From Streptomyces chartreusis NRRL 3882 (GTDB lineage: Bacteria > Actinomycetota > Actinomycetes > Streptomycetales > Streptomycetaceae), in contig NZ_LT963352.1 of assembly GCF_900236475.1 (NCBI RefSeq), positions 248,001 to 312,000 of the forward strand: 64,000 nucleotides of DNA. The letters are read 5' to 3'. Position 1 is the first letter of the stretch. Each line of letters opens with the position of its first letter. The position numbers and the translations under genes are program-made. Below are positions 24,670-32,781 of this stretch, piece by piece. The notes beneath the pieces were generated by a model. That model did not search any database. It was not told the origin of the DNA and was given only the letters and a program-made list of their open reading frames with translations.

Positions 24670-25407
24670 ATGATCCTTCCGTCTCTCGCCGCCGATCTCG
24701 CGCCCACCGGTGTCCTGCGCGCCTCCATCAACCTCGGCAATCCCGTCCTTGCCCAAGGCACGCCGCAAGCACCCAGCGGCATCACCGTCGATCTCGCGCG
24801 GGAGATCGCGGCCCGGCTCGGTGTGCCCGTGGAGTTCCTCTGCTTCGACGCCGCGCGCGCCTCGTTCGAGGCGATGGCCGGTGGGCGGGCCGACGTCTGC
24901 TTCCTCGCGATCGAGCCCGCCCGCGAGACGGAGGTCGCCTTCACCGCCCCGTACGTTCTCATCGAGGGCGTGTACGCCGTGCCCCAGGACTCCGACCTGA
25001 ACACGCCCGAGGACGTCGACGCGCCGGGCATCCGCATCGGCGTGAAAGCCGGATCGGCCTACGACCTGTACCTCACCCGAACCCTGCGCCACGCCACCCT
25101 GGTTCGCGGCAACGACGGTATCGGCGCCTTCACCGAGCAACACCTGGAGGCGGGCGCGGGCATCCGGCAGCCGATGACCGCCTACGCCGCAGCGCACCCC
25201 GAAGTGCGGCTGATCGAGAAGGAGTTCATGGAGATCCGCCAAGCCGTCGGCACAACCACCACCCGGCGGCCCGAGACCATACGGTTCCTGCGGGAGCTGG
25301 TCGAGGAGCTCAAGGCGGACGGCTTCGTCGCGGCGTCACTGCGCCGCGCGGGCCAGTCCGAAACCCTCGCGGCACCGACCCGGCCGGAACATCATTCAGC
25401 CGGATGA
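24670..25407 (+). CDS. Family 3 solute-binding-like protein without export signal
   Basis: 245 residues with the full two-lobe fold of amino-acid-type binding proteins: GVLRASINLGNPV, GITVDLAREIAARLGVPVEF, GRADVCFLAIEPARETEVAF, IRIGVKAGSAYDLYLTRTL and FLRELVEELKADGFVAASLR. The ATG at 24670 opens directly into the domain, and neither a signal peptide nor a lipobox is encoded. No permease or ATPase gene is adjacent. It is therefore probably cytosolic and may act as a sensor or an enzyme (some cytosolic members are dehydratases), rather than a transporter part. The ligand is unknown. Confidence 0.8.
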   Translation: MILPSLAADLAPTGVLRASINLGNPVLAQGTPQAPSGITVDLAREIAARLGVPVEFLCFDAARASFEAMAGGRADVCFLAIEPARETEVAFTAPYVLIEGVYAVPQDSDLNTPEDVDAPGIRIGVKAGSAYDLYLTRTLRHATLVRGNDGIGAFTEQHLEAGAGIRQPMTAYAAAHPEVRLIEKEFMEIRQAVGTTTTRRPETIRFLRELVEELKADGFVAASLRRAGQSETLAAPTRPEHHSAG

Positions 25408-25491
25408 GCACCCCCATGCAGGACCTCCGGGGGCGGCGGCGGCTCGGGCGCCAGGGCATCGGCCCGGCGCCCGCGTTCGTCCGCGAGAACG

Positions 25492-25677
25492 TCAGTGCGA
25501 GTTCGAGTGCGGACGACCGTCCCGGACCCATGTCACCACGACCAGAGCCGCGGTGACATACATCAGGGCGCTGAAAGCGGCCACGGACTCCACGTACTGC
25601 GCGTAACCGTCCGCGCGCAACTGCAAGACCAGACGACCGATCAGGACCGACCCTGCAAGCGTCGCGACGCCCGAGGC
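25492..25677 (-). pseudogene. Membrane protein remnant, C-terminal end
   Basis: The minus strand is open for 61 codons with no start: a segment VATLAGSVLIGRLVLQLRAD and a final membrane span AAFSALMYVTAALVVVTWVR followed by DGRPHSNSH and TGA. This looks like the last part of a transporter, perhaps of the MFS type, cut off where the snapalysin gene ends. 25408-25491 shows nothing else. Confidence 0.45.
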
Positions 25678-25687
25678 CGGGTGCCGG

Positions 25688-26251
25688 TCAGTCCATGATC
25701 ACCTCGGTACGCGCCGCCGGGGCCCGCCCCACGAGGCCGCCGCCGAAGTTCTCCTCGACCTCTGTCTTCTCCGCCGCGTTCGGATACGGGTTCGTGCACG
25801 CGGTGCCCGCGCTGGAGCCGGACATCAGGCTCGAGCACGGTCCGGGCTTGCGGTCGGGCAGGCCCAGGATGTGCCCGAGTTCGTGGGCGGAGATTCGGAT
25901 GGTGTCGTAGCCCTGGTCGACGGCCTGGCGCCCGATGTAGACGGTTCCGTTGCCCAGGGTGGTGGGCAGCGCGCGCGGCCAGCCGTTGTCCGCGAGGACC
26001 CGTATGTTCGCGCGTTGCCCGGCTGCGGCCGGCCGCAGCTCGACGGCGTCGACGCTCTCGTTCCAGATCGCCGCGCCCCGGTCGACCGCGCTCCTGAACT
26101 CCGCGGAGCCACCGGCGTCGTAGATGAGGACACGAGGGGCCAGGGTCGCATCCTTCGCGCCGGGGGGAGCGGCCACGGCCTGGCCACCGGTCAGGGACAA
26201 GGACACCACCAGGGCGGCGGCCAGGCCGCCGGCCAGCGTACGGACGTACAT
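25688..26251 (-). CDS. snpA: Snapalysin-type extracellular zinc metalloprotease (peptidase M7)
   Basis: 187 residues. A Sec signal peptide of about 28 residues (LAGGLAAALVVSLSLTGG... AVA) precedes a small protease domain with the extended metzincin motif SAHELGHILGLPD: H123, E124, H127 and the third ligand D133. Two cysteines (PGPCSSLMSG and TACTNPYP) can form the family disulfide. It is secreted and digests milk proteins in known Streptomyces. AAGGAGG lies ahead of the ATG. The LysR activator usually found divergent from snpA is absent here. Confidence 0.92.
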   Translation of the reverse strand: MYVRTLAGGLAAALVVSLSLTGGQAVAAPPGAKDATLAPRVLIYDAGGSAEFRSAVDRGAAIWNESVDAVELRPAAAGQRANIRVLADNGWPRALPTTLGNGTVYIGRQAVDQGYDTIRISAHELGHILGLPDRKPGPCSSLMSGSSAGTACTNPYPNAAEKTEVEENFGGGLVGRAPAARTEVIMD

Positions 26252-26497
26252 GATCGACCTCCTTGTGGGGGAAGGGCAGTCGTGCTCATGACATTCTCTG
26301 GCTCACTGCCCGGCGGGAGTGGAGGTGAATCCGTCAACCCGAGGTGTTCCCGGCTCGATGCGCCGCACCTGGCGTCGACCGCGGTGCCCAAGAGCAGCCG
26401 GTCCGCAGGTAGCCCCTAGGGGTTACCCCGCCTCATCCCGGAGTTGCCTGCGTGTGTCTCGTGGTCGGTCACGTGCGTCGTTATGGTCGATGACGAC

Positions 26498-26513
26498 TAG
26501 TCGATATCGACTA
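26498..26513. promoter_or_regulatory. PadR-type operator
   Basis: TAGTCGATATCGACTA is a perfect 16-base palindrome 26 bases before the membrane-protein start. The PadR gene is the second gene of the same unit, which suggests autoregulation. Confidence 0.65.
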
Positions 26514-26538
26514 TCCACCTTGATCGGAGGACCCGCCC

Positions 26539-27417
26539 ATGTCGGCCAACTCCCCGGCTCCCATACCGACCAGCGCCCGCAATCTCCTGTGCGTCCACGC
26601 CGCGTTCGCCCTGCTCATGACGCAGGTGCCGCCGCTCTTTCCGCCCGTCCTGCCTGAGTGGCGCACTCCCCTCTGGTACGCCATCGCCCTCGTCACCGGC
26701 ATCCTCACCGTGCTGGTCACCGTGCGCCCCCGTACCCCGCGGGCCGTCCTGCTCGGGATCGGCTGGCTGCAGGTGCTGCTGGCGCTCGTCAACGGCTTCC
26801 TTGTCGGCGACATCGCCGCGCTCCTCCTCGCCTCCTGGCTCGCCGTCTCCGCACTCTCCCTGCTCGCCGGGCAGTTGCCCAAGAGGCCGCGCAAGGCGCT
26901 CGTCGCCGCGCACGTCGTGAGCTCGGCCGCCTGGGTGGGGATCGGCGTCGTCTTCGTCGCGCTCTCCGTCGTCGCCCTCACCACGACGGATCTCCACACG
27001 GCGCACGTCACGTACGAGCTCATGGAGGAGTTCGACCAGACTCTGCTGCCGTGGGCCAACGTCGCCACCACACTCACCGGCATCGCGCTCGGCCTCACCA
27101 CCAAGTGGGGCCTGATCAGGTACCGCTGGGTGGCCGTCAAGCTGGGGATCTCCGTCGGCATCCTCGTCATGGCGTTCGGCTTCCTGCACGACGCCGTGGT
27201 GACCGCCGTCGAGCAGTCGGAGCGGCTCCTGCGTACCGGCGGCACCGTCGCGCAGGTCGGCGCGAACGCGGACGTCGTGCTGTGGGGCTTCGCCACCGCT
27301 CTCTTCAGCTTGATCGCCGCGCTGCTGCTCTCCCTCTACAAGCCCGGCGGCAAGACGCGACGCGGCCGCCGGCAGGCCGCTCGCCCCACGCGGCGAGCGA
27401 CCGCGGTCCGGGCGTAG
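26539..27417 (+). CDS. Integral membrane protein, PadR-linked
   Basis: 292 residues with seven or eight predicted membrane helices (for example FALLMTQVPPLF, IGWLQVLLALVNGFLVG, AAWVGIGVVFVALSVVAL, and a final FATALFSLIAALLLSLY), then a basic tail KPGGKTRRGRRQAARPTRR facing the cytoplasm. Balanced acidic residues between TM4 and TM5 (YELMEEFDQ) may be functional. The start has GGAGGA upstream. It is directly followed by a PadR repressor, an arrangement common for drug-efflux or stress membrane proteins. The function is not known. Confidence 0.75.
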   Translation: MSANSPAPIPTSARNLLCVHAAFALLMTQVPPLFPPVLPEWRTPLWYAIALVTGILTVLVTVRPRTPRAVLLGIGWLQVLLALVNGFLVGDIAALLLASWLAVSALSLLAGQLPKRPRKALVAAHVVSSAAWVGIGVVFVALSVVALTTTDLHTAHVTYELMEEFDQTLLPWANVATTLTGIALGLTTKWGLIRYRWVAVKLGISVGILVMAFGFLHDAVVTAVEQSERLLRTGGTVAQVGANADVVLWGFATALFSLIAALLLSLYKPGGKTRRGRRQAARPTRRATAVRA

Positions 27418-27444
27418 GCTGAGGGCGGTTCGAGGAGGCAACGC

Positions 27445-28035
27445 ATGGGCAGGCACGTCAGTAACCCGCTGGCCCTCGCCGTGCTCGCATACCTCGTGGA
27501 ACGTCCCATGCACCCCTACGAGCTGGGCAAGGTCCTCAAGCAGCGCAAGGTGCAGGAGAGCATCAAGTACCGGCACGCCTCGCTCTACATGGTCGTCGAC
27601 CAGCTCAGCCGCGACGGGTACATCGAGGCGCATCAGACGGCGCGCGAGGGGCAGCGCCCCGAGCGCACCGTCTACCGCCTCACTGATGCGGGCGCCACGG
27701 AACTCCGCGACCGCATGCGGGAGTTGGTGGCCGTCCCCGCCAAGGAGTACCCCCGCTTCGAGGCGGCGCTCGCCCTCATCGCGGTGCTGCCGCCGGACGA
27801 GGTCACCGACCTGCTCGACCAACGCCGAGGGGCCCTGGAGGAACAGGTCGCGGAGCTGCGAGGCCGTCTCGCGAAGTCGGACATCGACCCGCTGTGGCTC
27901 ATCGAGCACGAGTACCGCCTCGGCCAGACCGAGGCGGAGCTGCGGTTCCTTCGGCGTTTCCGGCACCTGGTCACAGAGGGTGGTCCCGAGTTCGGTGCGT
28001 TCTGGCGAAGGTTGCACGCCGACCGATCAGAGTGA
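27445..28035 (+). CDS. PadR family transcriptional regulator
   Basis: 196 residues. The winged helix covers residues 1-85: NPLALAVLAYLVERPMHPYE, LGKVLKQRKVQESIKY, HASLYMVVDQLSRDGYIEA and QRPERTVYRLTDAG. A C-terminal helical dimerisation domain (AALALIAVLPPDEVTDLLDQ and onward) follows. GAGGAGG precedes the ATG. The gene lies 27 bases after the membrane protein and should be co-transcribed with it from the promoter carrying the TAGTCGATATCGACTA site. Confidence 0.9.
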   Translation: MGRHVSNPLALAVLAYLVERPMHPYELGKVLKQRKVQESIKYRHASLYMVVDQLSRDGYIEAHQTAREGQRPERTVYRLTDAGATELRDRMRELVAVPAKEYPRFEAALALIAVLPPDEVTDLLDQRRGALEEQVAELRGRLAKSDIDPLWLIEHEYRLGQTEAELRFLRRFRHLVTEGGPEFGAFWRRLHADRSE

Positions 28036-28112
28036 CGGGCGGCCGGGTTCCCGATCGGCGATCTCGTAGCGGAGGAAGCCGCGGTTCTCCCGCCCGGGCG
28101 AGCTGGGCCGGA

Positions 28113-28784
28113 TCAGCTGCTGCGGGTGAAGAGCTTGTCCTGGGTGGATCCGGTGGAGCACAGCTTCTTTTCCTCGGGCGTCATCTTGCGGGACTTGACC
28201 ACGACCGCGCTGTGCTTGCCGTCCGTGCCGTTCGGGGCCGGGCCGGTGACCACGTCGGGGACGAACCAGTAGTAGTGGCCCCACTTGGGGTCGTCGTAGT
28301 GGGTCTGCCACGTGCCGGATATCTGCTGCATCACCTGGGCGCGGGAAATCCAGCCGACCTCTCCGGGCCGCACGTTCACGGTGAAGGAGCTCGTCTCGGT
28401 GTGCGAGCTCTGCCACGTGTAGTTGTACGTCGCGGTCACGCTGGCCGTGATGATGCCTTCGATGCCTCCGCCCACGGTGACCGAGCCGCCCACCGAGTGG
28501 GAGGAGCCCACGGTGTCGGCCCAGGACATCGACTGGGAGGCGGCCGAGTCCGTGCAGTTGTAGAGGAGTTCGGAGACCTGGCGGGGCTCGCCGAGGTAAG
28601 CCCGGCCGATGTGCGGGGTGTTGAAGGTGCACTTGCCTTCCCCGGACGCGCAGTCGGCCATGATCTGCTGCGCGGTGGGCTGTTCCTCGGCCGCTGCGGG
28701 GACGGCCGTCGCGATCACTCCGAGCGCGGTCGCCGTCAACACCAGCGTGCGGCTGCCGTACCGCCGGGTGCGGTTCTTCGTCAT
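28113..28784 (-). CDS. Secreted protein, possible beta pore-forming fold
   Basis: 223 residues. Signal peptide of about 32 residues (SRTLVLTATALGVIATAVPA, AAA cleavage). The mature part has three Cys-bearing segments (ADCASGEGKCTF, LYNCTDSAAS, KLCSTGS) and a long central run of alternating Ser/Thr and hydrophobic residues: GSSHSVGGSVTVGGGIEGII, TASVTATYNYTWQSSHTETS, SFTVNVRPGEVGWI. Such a pattern, with a glycine-rich turn and a Pro-Gly-Glu after the strands, is seen in aerolysin/ETX-MTX2-like proteins. The ATG at 28784 follows GAGAGG; an upstream ATG would add nine residues and lacks a good site. The toxin-like fold is inference; the protein could be an inert secreted beta-protein. Confidence 0.65.
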   Translation of the reverse strand: MTKNRTRRYGSRTLVLTATALGVIATAVPAAAEEQPTAQQIMADCASGEGKCTFNTPHIGRAYLGEPRQVSELLYNCTDSAASQSMSWADTVGSSHSVGGSVTVGGGIEGIITASVTATYNYTWQSSHTETSSFTVNVRPGEVGWISRAQVMQQISGTWQTHYDDPKWGHYYWFVPDVVTGPAPNGTDGKHSAVVVKSRKMTPEEKKLCSTGSTQDKLFTRSS

Positions 28785-28959
28785 TGTTGGTGCCTCTCGT
28801 CCTTGCATGGGGGGACGGCGACCGCACCCTCCTGTTACGAGGGTGTTCAGTCACCGCCTGGTGCCCATGAGGCTCACGTAAACCGCAGCCCATCTACACC
28901 AAGGAAAAGCAAAGTTGTAATTGATTTCACAAATGATGAGCAGTCATAGACAGGGTCAG

Positions 28960-30073
28960 CAAGGCAGTTGAAGGACGCAGTGGACCTCGTCTCGCCGGTG
29001 CAGGTGAAGGCGCGAACCGGTTGGTCGGCGGCAGTCCCCGTCGAGGGCGTTGCGTGCCCGCCAGGTGTGCTGTCCGCCGGCGGCGAGAACGGCGACCAGG
29101 GCCCGCCACAGGACGGCGTTCCCAGAAGCGGAGCCCGTTCCCGACGAGTTCTCCCAGACCGTCGATCACACCGGCGCGCACCTCGTCGTCGGGGTCGTCC
29201 AGCAGGGGCAGCAGCAGCCAGACGGCGTCCCATCCGCCGCCGGCCCCGACGGCCGTGGCCGCGGCGGCCCGGGGGCGGGGGTGGACGGTGCGGTCGGCCA
29301 TGACCGTGCGCAGGTGGGCGGCGGCCGTGGCCGGGGCCGCTTCCGCCAAGGCGCGTGCGGCCGATGCCCCGGCTTCGGGGTCGCGCAGCCACCGCACCGC
29401 CGGTCCGGTCACCCGCTCGTCGCCCAGGGTTCCGAGGCGGCGCAGCAGGTATGCGGCCACCTCCGTCCCGTGAGCAGCGAGTCGAGGAGCTGCTCGGTGC
29501 AGCGGTCCGGCAGCAGGTCCAGGGCCCGCACGCGGGCGGTGCCCGGTCCCTGGCGGGCGGTGCTGATCACCTCCGCCCGCACAGCTGTGTCGTCCCTGAG
29601 CCGGTTCACGGGGCTCCGGGCGCGCCCCCACACGGTGGAGTCCGGGTCACCGAGCAGCGCGGCCAGGGCCGTGACGTCCCCGGGTACGCCCAGCGCGGCC
29701 AGGCCGTCCAGGGCGTTGATCCGCAGGTGGCGGTCCGGGTCGGACAGCGGCCGTGCGGAGGCCTCTGTGACAGCGGGGCCTTCGAGTCCCAGCCGCCTGG
29801 CGGCGACCGAGGCTCTGCGCCGTACGCGCGGGTCCGCGTCCTCCATCAGCGGGAGCAGCACCTCGGAGCCCGCCGCGGGGTTCCCGAGCCGGCCCAGGGC
29901 CAGGGCGGCGGCCGCGCGCACCCGGGGCGCGGGGTCGCCGGCCGCCTCGGTGAGGACGCGGACGTACCCGGCCCCGCCCGTCCTGCCCAGCCCCTTCACC
30001 GCCGCCGCGCGCCGCTCCAGTCCGGTGCCGCCGACTCGCGCAGGAAGAAAGCGATCTGACGGTCCGGTCCCAT
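28960..30073 (-). pseudogene. HEAT-repeat protein gene with three frameshifts
   Basis: Read down the minus strand: the N-terminus GPDRQIAFFLRESAAPDWSG starts at ATG 30073. At about 30005 the frame shifts, continuing AAVKGLGRTGGAGYVRVLTE, RVRAAAALALGRLGNPAAGS and LRINALDGLAALGVPGDVTA. At about 29470 it shifts again, continuing AAYLLRRLGTLGDERV and DPDDEVRAGVIDGLGELVGN. At about 29135 it shifts a third time, giving LWRALVAVLAAGGQHTWRAR and a stop near 28962. Each piece is clearly HEAT-repeat-like (two-helix repeats ending in small residues), but no single frame spans the gene. Either it is a decayed gene or the assembly contains several indels here. Confidence 0.7.
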
Positions 30074-30166
30074 GGCCATCTCCGGGAGGGAGACCTTCGA
30101 GCCGGGGGAAGGTTGCCCGGTGACGGCGGGCGGATCCGGTGCGGGTCCTGCTGCCGCTCGGTGGTG

Positions 30167-31651
30167 TCAACTGCCGGACGGTGTGGGGGTGTCCGGGCCG
30201 GGGTCCGGAACGATCACCTCGTGGGACGGGCTGCCGCTCGTGGGCTGCGCGGTTGCCGCCTTCCGGCGGAACTCCATGGTCAGGCGGTCCGGTTTGACCG
30301 TGACCACGGCCTGGGGCCGGGGCGCCGGGGAGGTGAGTTCGAAGGACTGCCAGGTCCTCAGGACGGTCGCGAGGATGATCTGGAGTTCGGCCCAGGCGAA
30401 GTTCTCCCCGATGCACTTGCGGCGGCCGTCGCCGAAGGCGAGGAACGAGCCGCGCGTGGCCGACACGTTCTCGGGTGTCCAGCGGTCCGGGTCGAAGGCG
30501 TCGGGGCCGGCGAACACGTCGGGGTCGTGCTGGTGGAGGTAGGGGCTCCAGACCACGTCGGCGCCCTGGGGCACGAGGTGCCCGCCCAGGTCCATGTCGC
30601 GCGTGGCGGTCCGGGTCACCAGCCAGGCCGGCCCGTACTTGCGGATGGCTTCCTGCAACACCTGGCGGGCGTACGGGAGGTGTTCGAGGTCGCCGTAGCG
30701 CAGGGGGCGGTCACCACAGACGGTGGCGAGTTCCTCGCGCAGCCGCCGTTCGATCCGCGGATGACGGGAGATCTCGTACAGCGTCCAGGCCAGCGTGGTC
30801 CCGGTGGTCTCGATCGCTCCGGTCAGCAGGGTGATGGCCTCGTCCTGGAGCTGCTGGCGGGTCAGCGGGTCCTCGGCGGTCAGCAGAGTGTCGAAGAGGC
30901 CGGTCTGCTGCTCGCGGGCCGCCGCGTGCGGGCACCCTGCGGTGTCCGGGACCGTTTGGGCGCCGGAGTAGGTGCCGGTCCCCCGGCTCGCGCGGTGGTC
31001 GATGGCCTGGTCGATGAGGGCGCGCAGACGGGCCACGCGCTGCGCGTGCGCCCGGTTGGCGGGCAGCGGCAGCCTGGTGACCCAGGGCGGGAGGATGGTC
31101 TGCCGGATCGTTCCCTTCATGATCTCCGGCATCAGCGCGGTGAACTCGCCCTCCAGGTGCTCGGGCAGGTCCGCGCCGAACAGGGCGACGAGGAAGGCCG
31201 CGAGCGTGACTTCGTTCATGTCCTCGTACACATCGCGGGGCCGCGCCTCGGGCCATGCGCCGACCATGGCCGTCACCTGCTCGATCATGGCGTCGCCGCG
31301 GCCGGCGATGTGCGCCTTGTTGAACATGGGCTGCATCAGACGCCGGTTGCGCAGGTGGGCGTCGCCGTCCGCGATCGTGGCGAGCCCGTCGCCGAAGAAG
31401 ACCCGCAGGGCGTCGATTATCTTGCCGCCCTTGGCGTAGTGCGCGGCGTCGGTCACCAGGACCTTGCGGGTCAGGGCGGGATCGGTGACGACGTAGGCCG
31501 GGGTGGGGCCTATCCGTATGCGCACCACGGGTCCGTGCGCGCGCAGGGAGCTGATGAACGGCAGGGGGCTGCGGGCGAGTTGAAGGCCGTGGCCGACGAG
31601 AGGGAGGGCTCCGGGGGCGGTGCGGGTGGGGGACGTCGCGGGAGCGTTCAT
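30167..31651 (-). CDS. Cytochrome P450
   Basis: 494 residues, longer than most bacterial P450s. The I-helix has LLTGAIETTGTTLAW (oxygen-activating acid-Thr), the K-helix ExxR is EAIRKYG, and the haem loop is FGDGRRKCIGENFAWAE with the Cys thiolate ligand. The N-terminus (GALPLVGHGLQLARSPLPFI) resembles the CYP170/CYP183-like terpene-oxidising group rather than CYP105. There is a roughly 20-residue insert around TVPDTAGCPHAAARE and a Pro-rich C-terminal tail. The ATG at 31651 follows AGGAGTG. No ferredoxin, reductase or terpene synthase gene lies nearby. Divergent from the LLM enzyme. The substrate is unknown. Confidence 0.9.
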   Translation of the reverse strand: MNAPATSPTRTAPGALPLVGHGLQLARSPLPFISSLRAHGPVVRIRIGPTPAYVVTDPALTRKVLVTDAAHYAKGGKIIDALRVFFGDGLATIADGDAHLRNRRLMQPMFNKAHIAGRGDAMIEQVTAMVGAWPEARPRDVYEDMNEVTLAAFLVALFGADLPEHLEGEFTALMPEIMKGTIRQTILPPWVTRLPLPANRAHAQRVARLRALIDQAIDHRASRGTGTYSGAQTVPDTAGCPHAAAREQQTGLFDTLLTAEDPLTRQQLQDEAITLLTGAIETTGTTLAWTLYEISRHPRIERRLREELATVCGDRPLRYGDLEHLPYARQVLQEAIRKYGPAWLVTRTATRDMDLGGHLVPQGADVVWSPYLHQHDPDVFAGPDAFDPDRWTPENVSATRGSFLAFGDGRRKCIGENFAWAELQIILATVLRTWQSFELTSPAPRPQAVVTVKPDRLTMEFRRKAATAQPTSGSPSHEVIVPDPGPDTPTPSGS

Positions 31652-31802
31652 GGCCGGTTTCACTCCTTGTGGGGGCGACAAACGATCGATGCATGCCCAC
31701 CGCGCTATCGCGGAATTCCCTCTCTCGGTGATCAGTGCGTCACATCCGGTTCGCCCGGCACCGGGTGGGTAGGTGCTCCCCCTCTCAAGACCGGAGGTGG
31801 AG

Positions 31803-32666
31803 ATGGACATCGGTATAGGCCTTCCCAACACGGTTCCCGGAACCGAGGGTTCGGTTCTCGTGGAGTGGGCCCGGCGGGCCGAGGAGGCGGGGTTCAGCAC
31901 GCTCGGGACGATCGGACGGCTGGTCTACCCGGGGTACGAGGAGCTGGTCGCGCTGAGTGCGGCAGCGGCGGTCACCAGCCGGATCCGGCTGACGACGAGC
32001 GTGCTGCTGGGGCCGCTGTACACGAACAGCGCGCTGCTGGCGAAGCAGGCGGCCTCGGTCGACCGGCTCTCCGGTGGGCGGTTCGTGCTCGGTGTGGGTC
32101 TGGGCGGGCGTGACGACGACTTCGCGGCGAGCGGTCTGCCGACCGAGGGCAGGGGGCGCCGGCTTGAGGAACAGCTGGCGGAGATGAAACGCGTCTGGTC
32201 GGGCGAGGAGCGGGGGGTCGCCGGTGCGATCGGGCCGGAACCCGTGCGTGAGGGTGGTCCCGAGCTCGTCCTGGGCGGGTCGACCCAGGCGAGCTTCCGG
32301 CGGGTGGCCCGGCTGGCCGACGGCTGGATCATGGGCGGTGGCACGCCGGAGATGTTCGCCGAGGCGTCGGCCGGTGTCGATGCGGCGTGGAAGGAGGCGG
32401 GGCGTAGCGGCGCGCCGCGCAAGCTGGCGCTGGCGTACTTCGCGCTCGGCCCGGACGCCCGGGCCCATGCGGACGACTACCTCCAGCACTACTACGGCTT
32501 CCTCGGCGACGCCGCCGCCCAGATCGCGGCGAGTGCCGCGGTGAGTGCGGAGATGGTGACGTCGTACGCCGACTCGTTCGCCGCGGCCGGCTGTGACGAA
32601 CTCATCTTCGTACCCGCGGCGTCGGGGCTGGAGCAGGTGGGACTGCTCGCCGAGGCGACCGGCTGA
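31803..32666 (+). CDS. LLM class F420-dependent oxidoreductase
   Basis: 287 residues, single bacterial-luciferase-like TIM barrel. Typical strands and loops: MDIGIGLPNTVPGTEGSVLV, WARRAEEAGFSTLG, SRIRLTTSVLLGPLYTNSAL, LAKQAASVDRLSGGRFVLGV and GLGGRDDDFAASG. In Streptomyces most such proteins use coenzyme F420. GGAGG precedes the ATG at 31803. It stands alone, 150 bases from the divergent P450, and ends in a strong shared terminator. The substrate is unknown. Confidence 0.88.
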   Translation: MDIGIGLPNTVPGTEGSVLVEWARRAEEAGFSTLGTIGRLVYPGYEELVALSAAAAVTSRIRLTTSVLLGPLYTNSALLAKQAASVDRLSGGRFVLGVGLGGRDDDFAASGLPTEGRGRRLEEQLAEMKRVWSGEERGVAGAIGPEPVREGGPELVLGGSTQASFRRVARLADGWIMGGGTPEMFAEASAGVDAAWKEAGRSGAPRKLALAYFALGPDARAHADDYLQHYYGFLGDAAAQIAASAAVSAEMVTSYADSFAAAGCDELIFVPAASGLEQVGLLAEATG

Positions 32667-32724
32667 ACCGCCGGCGCACCCTCACCCACCCCTGGGTGGC
32701 CGGTTCCGCCTGCGCGGCGACGCC

Positions 32725-32769
32725 CGGGAGCCGGGCCTCCCCACCGTCCGGAGGAGGACCCGGCTCCCG
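32725..32769. terminator. Bidirectional terminator between convergent genes
   Basis: CGGGAGCCGGG pairs with CCCGGCTCCCG, with an inner CCTCC/GGAGG pairing. It sits between the LLM gene and the convergent protease gene. Confidence 0.75.
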
Positions 32770-32781
32770 GCTGCCCCAGGC

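Noticed and set aside
26105..26420. A LysR activator partner for snapalysin
   Set aside because: The space upstream of snapalysin contains no HTH-encoding frame in either direction; the next gene is the PadR-linked membrane protein.
26497..28017. A 506-codon minus-strand frame
   Set aside because: Antisense to the membrane protein and PadR genes, both of which have clear features and ribosome binding sites.
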